Part shown: positions 7,071 to 11,340 of the stretch, in pieces
Layout: every line of letters starts with the position of its first letter
Numbering within the stretch: the first letter of the stretch is position 1
NCBI GenBank assembly: GCA_021805265.1
Contig: JAJZFR010000370.1
Location: 1 to 11,340, forward strand
DNA: 11,340 nucleotides
Direction: 5' to 3'
Source of the DNA: Acidobacteriota bacterium
Lineage (GTDB): Bacteria; Acidobacteriota; Terriglobia; Terriglobales; Acidobacteriaceae
Notes under the pieces: generated by a model
Databases searched by the model: none
The model's input: the letters and a program-made list of their open reading frames with translations, nothing else
Told to the model about the DNA's origin: nothing
Position numbers and translations under genes: made by a program

Positions 7071-9209
7071 TCACCCCCGACACACCGCCAAAATCTCTTC
7101 CCCATACTTGTCCGTCTTCGCCGGACCCATCCCCGCAACCGCTCCCAGCGCTGCCAGATTCCTCGGCGCAGCTTCCGCAATCCCGCGCAGCGTCCGGTCA
7201 TGCAGCACCATGAACGCCGGTATTCGCAGGCGCTTCGCCACTTCTCCCCGCCACTCCTTGAGCGCCTTTTCCAGCTCCAGCCCCGATGCGGAAAGCTCGA
7301 CAGCCTGCGCCGCGCTTCGCGAGTCCTTCGACGAACCGGACCGCGCGACCTTCCCCCCACGCTGATTCCCCGCCCGTTGACTCGTCGTCTGTTGATTCGA
7401 TCCAGGAACCTTCAGCTTCGTTTGCGTCGCCGCTCCCGAGCTCCCGCCCGGCATCAGAATCTCCAGGTCATCCCCCGGCTCCACGCGCTCGCCCTGCTCG
7501 GTCAGGGAAGCCTTGCGAAAGAGAATCGTCTCCCCATCCTTCACCCACTCCGCGTCCTCGACCACCAGCAACTCCGCCCGCGCCAGCGCCGCCAGATACA
7601 CGTCCAGATCTTTCCGCGTAATCCCGCCGCCAAGCTCGCTTGCCAGCCGGCTCAGGCTCTTTCCCGTCGAGTTGCGCAGCGCATCCAGAATTCCCCGCAG
7701 CGTGTGTTCTTCCCCGCGTGTCATCGGGCGCATCGGCGTCGCCAGCGTCCCTGTTGGATTGCAGAAATCGCAAACCCCGCACCGCACCCGCCCGTCCGCT
7801 CCATCGCCAAAGTGCATCACCAGCGCCGCCATCCGACACTCGTGGCCATCTACATAGCGCTGCACCAGCCCGATCTGCTCCCGCCGATACTCCGTCTGTC
7901 TTGCATACGGCTTCTTCCACCCATCGCTCCCGCGTCGCGCGTTATCGCCGAAGTCCACCTCCGCTCCGCCATGGATATACAGCTTCTCCATTGCCCGCGA
8001 AAAATCCTCTTCTTCCATCTCCACCCGCGCGCGAATCTCGTCCATCGGCTGCGCCTCCACCGTCAGCGCCCTGTACACCCGCTCCAGCGAATCCGCAGGC
8101 GGATAATCCCGCGTCAGAAAAAACTCGTGCTGCCGCTGGTCGGCATAGGAATGCATCAGGATGGCCCGGCTCATCGCCCCATCCCGCCCCGCGCGCCCGA
8201 TCTCCTGGTAGTATCCTTCCACCGTCGCCGGCAGCGCCACATGGATCACCGTCCTTACATCCGCCTTGTCAATGCCCATGCCAAACGCGATCGTCGCCAC
8301 CACACACTCGAGCCGGCCCGCCTGAAACTCGCGATGCACCTCGTCCCGCATCTCCGCCGCCATTCCGGCGTGGTACGCCGCTGCCGGACACACCTCACGC
8401 AGCCGCAGCGCCAACTCTTCCGCACGCTTTCGCGACGGCGCATACACAATCGCCGGACGCATCTCCCGCCGCGACAGCAGCTCGCAGACCATCTCCAAAC
8501 GCAGCGGCATCGCAACCTCGGCAACCTCGATTGCCAGATTCTCCCGCCGAAATCCATGGATGAACTTCTGCGCCTGCGCCATTCCAAGCTGCGCCACAAT
8601 ATCCCGCTGCACCGCCGGCGTCGCCGTCGCCGTCAGCGCAATCACAGGAGCAGGCCGCAGCGCGGGAAGATACTGCCCCAGCATCCGATAATCCGGACGA
8701 AAATCATGCCCCCACTGAGAGATGCAATGCGCCTCATCGATCGCAATCAGAGACGGTTTCCGCTTCGCCAGCAGCTCCGGAAATCCCGGCACCCGCAGCC
8801 GCTCCGGCGCAATGAACAGAAATTGCAGCGTCCCCGCCAGATAGTCCACACAAGCCTGTCGGCTCACCGCTCGATCCAGCCCCGAGTGAATCCGACCCAC
8901 CGCCAGTCCAAGCGACTCCAGCTTCGCCACCTGGTCCTCCATCAACGCAATCAGAGGACTCACCACCAGCGCCGTTCCGCCCCGTGCAACCGCCGGAAGC
9001 TGATAACACAGAGACTTTCCCGCCCCCGTCGGCATCACCAGCAGCGCGTCCGCACCGCCCACCACCGCCCGGCAGACCGCTTCCTGATTCGCTCGAAACG
9101 ACCCGAATCCAAAGACCGACCGCAAAACATCGTCGAGCGAAGACGCGCCGAGACCGGCCTGCATCCGGGGCAGGGAATCAAACGACTGGGTAACAGGAGG
9201 GCTGGACAC
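7071..9209 (-). CDS. recQ: RecQ-family ATP-dependent DNA helicase
   Basis: RecQ unwinds DNA 3' to 5' in recombination repair and at stalled forks. The 712-residue protein shows motif 0 FGFGSFRANQEAV (33-45), Walker A MPTGAGKS (59-66), DEAH (158-161), LTATAT (192-197), ATIAFGMGIDK (305-315) and motif VI QEIGRAGRDG (335-344). The zinc site is C458, C477, C480 and C483 (CGVCDFC). A short winged-helix-like part follows at about 495-575. A Gly/Ser/Gln-rich linker at about 585-635 leads to a C-terminal HRDC domain at about 643-712. It is longer than the 609-residue E. coli protein mainly because of this linker. The start is GTG at 9209 with no well-spaced Shine-Dalgarno sequence; ATG at codon 16 (9164) is an alternative. 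It has its own transcription unit, convergent with the genes to the left. Confidence 0.95.
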   Translation of the reverse strand: MSSPPVTQSFDSLPRMQAGLGASSLDDVLRSVFGFGSFRANQEAVCRAVVGGADALLVMPTGAGKSLCYQLPAVARGGTALVVSPLIALMEDQVAKLESLGLAVGRIHSGLDRAVSRQACVDYLAGTLQFLFIAPERLRVPGFPELLAKRKPSLIAIDEAHCISQWGHDFRPDYRMLGQYLPALRPAPVIALTATATPAVQRDIVAQLGMAQAQKFIHGFRRENLAIEVAEVAMPLRLEMVCELLSRREMRPAIVYAPSRKRAEELALRLREVCPAAAYHAGMAAEMRDEVHREFQAGRLECVVATIAFGMGIDKADVRTVIHVALPATVEGYYQEIGRAGRDGAMSRAILMHSYADQRQHEFFLTRDYPPADSLERVYRALTVEAQPMDEIRARVEMEEEDFSRAMEKLYIHGGAEVDFGDNARRGSDGWKKPYARQTEYRREQIGLVQRYVDGHECRMAALVMHFGDGADGRVRCGVCDFCNPTGTLATPMRPMTRGEEHTLRGILDALRNSTGKSLSRLASELGGGITRKDLDVYLAALARAELLVVEDAEWVKDGETILFRKASLTEQGERVEPGDDLEILMPGGSSGAATQTKLKVPGSNQQTTSQRAGNQRGGKVARSGSSKDSRSAAQAVELSASGLELEKALKEWRGEVAKRLRIPAFMVLHDRTLRGIAEAAPRNLAALGAVAGMGPAKTDKYGEEILAVCRG

Positions 9210-9268
9210 TCCCAGATTCTACCCGACCCGCCATCTTCCACTCCCGCTCGCCTATCGCCCCAAAAAAT

Positions 9269-9296
9269 ATGGGAACTCTATCTTTAACTCCGAAAA
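9269..9296 (+). repeat. interrupted direct repeat, copy A
   Basis: The pattern ATGGGA-N8-TTTAACTCC-n-AAAA occurs here and at 9608-9635 with identical internal spacing. The eight-base interior differs almost completely. The copies lie 339 bases apart and flank the palindromic elements between recQ and the oxidoreductase gene. Confidence 0.6.
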
Positions 9297-9330
9297 CCAT
9301 AATGATTCATTTAACTTTCGAGCATATACG

Positions 9331-9367
9331 CACGATGGCCTCCGGTTACCAGCCGGAGGCCATCGTG
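9331..9367. repeat. 15-bp perfect hairpin
   Basis: CACGATGGCCTCCGG (9331-9345) is the exact reverse complement of 9353-9367, with a seven-base loop TTACCAG. It would form a very stable stem in RNA of either strand. There is no T-run after it on either side, so it is not a standard terminator. On the minus strand it lies in the probable recQ leader. The loop plus two bases (9346-9354) is exactly complementary to 9490-9498 in the neighbouring element. Confidence 0.85.
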
Positions 9368-9385
9368 TACTGTCGGTGTCCGTGT

Positions 9386-9532
9386 TACTGGACGCCGCCT
9401 GCGAAACTGAAATTATAGTAGCACATTCCTAGCCAAGAAAGTGTTTTTTGTCGAGTGCCTGGCGGAGGGCGACGGAGTTGAACCGTAATGGCTGGTAAGG
9501 CCACTCGACCGTTTCGCAGGCGGCGTCCAGTA
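9386..9532. mobile_element. 147-bp unit with 22-bp perfect inverted termini (MITE-like or structured RNA)
   Basis: Bases 9386-9407 (starting TACTGGACGCCG) are the exact reverse complement of 9511-9532. Both ends read TA at the outer edge, as expected if an IS630/Tc1-type element had duplicated a TA target. No transposase is present, so it would be a non-autonomous MITE. The interior has a nested pairing GTCGAGTG (9450-9457) with CACTCGAC (9502-9509), extended by CC/GG past one bulged C, so the whole can fold into one branched hairpin. A structured non-coding RNA is the main alternative. The inverted repeat is certain; the mobile interpretation is inference. Confidence 0.5.
9412..9417 (-). promoter_or_regulatory. 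candidate -10 box for recQ
   Basis: The minus strand reads a perfect TATAAT here, facing recQ. The hexamer 17 bases upstream, TTTCTT, is a poor -35 match. If it is used, transcription would begin inside the left arm of the inverted-repeat unit and give recQ a leader of roughly 200 bases containing the 15-bp hairpin. The match rests mainly on one hexamer. Confidence 0.3.
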
Positions 9533-9607
9533 CCCACTGGCAACACCCTCCAAACCCCGCCTACAACCTTGGTTATACAAGAGATTTCCGTTTTCACATA
9601 GTGCTCG

Positions 9608-9635
9608 ATGGGAGTGAAAGATTTAACTCCCAAAA
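9608..9635 (+). repeat. interrupted direct repeat, copy B
   Basis: This is the second copy of ATGGGA-N8-TTTAACTCC-n-AAAA (see copy A at 9269). Its interior makes it an almost perfect dyad, which copy A is not. Confidence 0.6.
9610..9631. promoter_or_regulatory. 22-bp operator-like dyad
   Basis: GGGAGT (9610-9615) and AAA (9617-9619) mirror TTT (9622-9624) and ACTCCC (9626-9631) around a two-base centre, with a single mismatched position in each half. The size and symmetry suit a dimeric regulator. It lies 150 bases before the oxidoreductase start and on the far side of the recQ promoter region. No regulator gene is adjacent. The function is inferred only from symmetry. Confidence 0.35.
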
Positions 9636-9694
9636 ATTTCTCCGTGCTGGCCGCGTCCGCGTCGGGTGTGGATGAGTAGCGTCGATGCGGGTGC

Positions 9695-9721
9695 CCCAGG
9701 TCCCGGATTTTCGGACCTGGG
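9695..9721. repeat. REP-like palindrome upstream of the oxidoreductase
   Basis: CCCAGGTCC (9695-9703) pairs perfectly with GGACCTGGG (9713-9721) around a nine-base loop CGGATTTTC. It ends 58 bases before the oxidoreductase ATG. The context GGGTGCCCCAGG...CCTGGGATTCCAC resembles extragenic palindromes that I recall as common in Acidobacteria genomes; that is recollection, not a search result. No T-run follows, so it is not an obvious terminator. Confidence 0.55.
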
Positions 9722-9779
9722 ATTCCACAATACCCCCACCCTCACCAGAACCCCCAATCTGGCACAATGAAGACACTCG

Positions 9780-11340
9780 ATGCCACCCCCGAAAACCGCC
9801 GTCATCATCGGAGCAGGACCAGCCGGCCTCACCGCCGCCTTCGAGTTCTGCCAGCGCTCCGACATCCATCCCATCGTCCTCGAAGCAAGCCTCGAGATCG
9901 GCGGCATCTCCCGCACCATCCAGCACAACGGCAACCGCATGGACATCGGCGGACACCGCTTCTTCTCGAAATCCGACCGCGTCATGGACTGGTGGGCGGC
10001 CCGCATGCCCATTGCAGCCACCCAGAACGGCCCCGAACCGGTCACCGTCCGCTACCAGAACAGGCAACGCGCCGTCACCGCAGCCGCTGCCGACTCTGAC
10101 CTCGTCATGCTCGTCCGTCCGCGCAAGAGCCGCATCTATTTCCTGGGAAGGTTCTTCCCCTACCCGCTGGCCCTCAACTCCGCCACCCTGCGGCAACTCG
10201 GCGTCCAACGCATCCTCCGCATCGCTCTCGGCTATCTCGCGGCAAAGCTTCTGCCCCGCAAGCCGGAAAAATCCCTCGAAGACTTCCTCATCAACCGCTT
10301 TGGCCGGGAGCTTTACCTCACATTTTTCAAGTCCTACACCGAAAAGGTCTGGGGCGTGCCGTGCCGCGAAATCAGCGCAGAATGGGGCGCGCAACGCATC
10401 AAAGGACTCTCGCTGCGGACCGCCCTCGCTCACTTTCTTCGCAACGCGCTCGCCCAGCCAGGATCGACTCGCTCCTCTGGCCCAACTGGCTCATCACGCC
10501 CAGCCGATCTTCGCCAGAAGTCCACCGAAACCTCGCTCATCGAAAACTTCCTCTACCCCAAGTTCGGCCCCGGTCAACTCTGGGAACACGTCGCCCGACA
10601 AATCACGGAGATGGGCGGCGAGGTGCGCACCGGCTGGCGCGTCACCGGCCTCCACACCGAAGCGGAATCGATCACCGCCGTCACCGCCATTGCCCCTTCC
10701 GGCGAAGCCGTCTCCATCCCCGCTGATTATGTCTTCTCCACCATGCCCGTGCGTGACCTTGTCCGCGGCCTAGATCCACTGGCCCCCAACCATGTTCGTG
10801 AAGTTGCCGACGGCCTCCTCTACCGCGACTTCCTCACCGTCGGCCTCCTCGCCGACAAGCTCCGCGTCACAGAACCGGATGGCTCCCAGCTCAAAGACAC
10901 CTGGATCTATATCCACGAGCCGGATGTCCTCCTCGGAAGAGTCCAGATATTCAATAACTGGAGTCCCCATCTTGTCGCCGACCCGAGCAAACTCTGGCTC
11001 GGCCTCGAATACTTCCTCAACGACTCCGACCCGCTCTGGAAACTCTCGGATCAGCAGGTAGCCGAATTTGCCATGCAGGAAATTGCGAAGATAGGCATCC
11101 TCGATGCCAGCGCGGTCTCCGACTGGCGCGTCGTCCGTGTGCCCAAAGCCTATCCCGCCTACTTCGGCACCTATAACCGCTTCCCGGAGATCGTCCAATC
11201 CCTCGACCGCTTCCAGAATCTCTACCTCGTCGGCCGCAACGGAATGCACAAGTACAACAACCAGGACCACTCCATGCTCACCGCCATGACCGCCGTCGAT
11301 AACATCCTCGACGGCATCGACGACAAATCCGCCCTCTGGC
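9780..11340 (+). CDS. FAD-dependent oxidoreductase, amine-oxidase/UDP-galactopyranose-mutase-like (3' partial)
   Basis: This frame is open from ATG 9780 to the window end: 520 codons with no stop, so the C-terminus is missing. Seen: the FAD-binding IIGAGPAGLTAA (9-20) with E35 ending the second strand and GGISR (41-45), GGHRFFSKSDR (57-67), FFKSYTEKVWG (182-192), FLYPKFGPGQLWE (257-269), and the C-terminal flavin-contact block GRNGMHKYNNQDHSM (485-499). This order fits the COG1232-type NAD(P)/FAD oxidoreductases often found with glycosyltransferases in polysaccharide clusters, related to UDP-galactopyranose mutase. The substrate is unknown. Residues 226-243 are a Ser/Gly/Pro-rich insert. GAAG at 9769-9772 is a weak Shine-Dalgarno sequence. 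Its codons end mostly in C, unlike the G-ending codons of the hut genes on the same strand. Confidence 0.92.
   Translation, partial: MPPPKTAVIIGAGPAGLTAAFEFCQRSDIHPIVLEASLEIGGISRTIQHNGNRMDIGGHRFFSKSDRVMDWWAARMPIAATQNGPEPVTVRYQNRQRAVTAAAADSDLVMLVRPRKSRIYFLGRFFPYPLALNSATLRQLGVQRILRIALGYLAAKLLPRKPEKSLEDFLINRFGRELYLTFFKSYTEKVWGVPCREISAEWGAQRIKGLSLRTALAHFLRNALAQPGSTRSSGPTGSSRPADLRQKSTETSLIENFLYPKFGPGQLWEHVARQITEMGGEVRTGWRVTGLHTEAESITAVTAIAPSGEAVSIPADYVFSTMPVRDLVRGLDPLAPNHVREVADGLLYRDFLTVGLLADKLRVTEPDGSQLKDTWIYIHEPDVLLGRVQIFNNWSPHLVADPSKLWLGLEYFLNDSDPLWKLSDQQVAEFAMQEIAKIGILDASAVSDWRVVRVPKAYPAYFGTYNRFPEIVQSLDRFQNLYLVGRNGMHKYNNQDHSMLTAMTAVDNILDGIDDKSALW

Noticed and set aside
7012..9209. CRISPR array or clustered short repeats
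   Set aside because: No regularly spaced identical repeats were found in this stretch or elsewhere in the window.
7050..9287. 745-residue plus-strand open frame opposite recQ
   Set aside because: It is Arg/His/Gln-rich with no domains, and exactly mirrors the recQ coding region where all helicase motifs are present.
9290..9330. AT-rich stretch considered as a dif site because of the nearby skew change
   Set aside because: CATAATG and TTTAAC pieces recall dif, but the two recombinase arms cannot be aligned with the proper 11-6-11 spacing.
9385..9633. 82-residue minus-strand frame ending in an aromatic, Gly-rich tail, considered as a small peptide gene
   Set aside because: It has a TTG start and no Shine-Dalgarno sequence, and most of it lies inside the inverted-repeat unit, so its codons are better explained by that structure.
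9594..10433. 279-residue minus-strand open frame opposite the oxidoreductase
   Set aside because: The plus strand carries a continuous frame with a clear FAD motif and family blocks; the antisense frame has no recognisable feature.
9685..10773. 362-residue plus-strand frame overlapping the oxidoreductase
   Set aside because: It is Ser/Pro/Ala low complexity in the wrong frame. The frame starting at 9780 contains the conserved motifs and is open to the window end.

Overview
This is a GC-rich bacterial chromosomal segment. Its protein flavour, the hutF-U-I gene order and the frequent TTG/GTG starts fit an Acidobacteriota (Terriglobales-like) genome. That assignment is inference from general resemblance, not from a marker gene.

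Layout. Positions 69-881 (+) encode a monotopic phosphoglycosyl transferase of the exopolysaccharide/lipid-carrier type. Positions 932-6449 (+) form a very tight four-gene histidine-utilisation operon: hutF (formimidoylglutamate deiminase), hutU (urocanate hydratase), hutI (imidazolonepropionase) and an M20-family metallohydrolase. The last gene overlaps hutI by four bases and sits where an N-formylglutamate deformylase would be expected. Positions 6450-7070 hold a structured leader, a small glycine/alanine-rich hypothetical gene with a perfect Shine-Dalgarno sequence (6639-6986, +), and a hairpin-rich convergent junction. Positions 7071-9209 (-) encode a RecQ-family helicase with a C-terminal HRDC domain. 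Positions 9210-9779 are non-coding and rich in palindromes: a 15-bp perfect hairpin, a 147-bp unit with 22-bp inverted termini, a pair of interrupted direct repeats and a REP-like hairpin. From 9780 to the window end (+) runs an FAD-dependent oxidoreductase of the amine-oxidase/UDP-galactopyranose-mutase-like group. It has 520 codons visible and no stop, so it is cut by the window edge.

How the genes work together. HutU, HutI and HutF would take urocanate through imidazolonepropionate and N-formimidoylglutamate to N-formylglutamate, releasing ammonia. The missing final step, to glutamate and formate, is plausibly done by the M20 enzyme. Neither hutH (histidine ammonia-lyase), hutG nor a hut regulator is visible. 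The two edge genes, phosphoglycosyl transferase and oxidoreductase, belong to families common in surface-polysaccharide clusters but are separated by unrelated genes.

The main points for a second look are the M20 gene as a possible HutG replacement, the structured element at 9331-9540, and an abrupt change of + strand G/C bias near 7.0 kb. That change is not explained by gene orientation alone.
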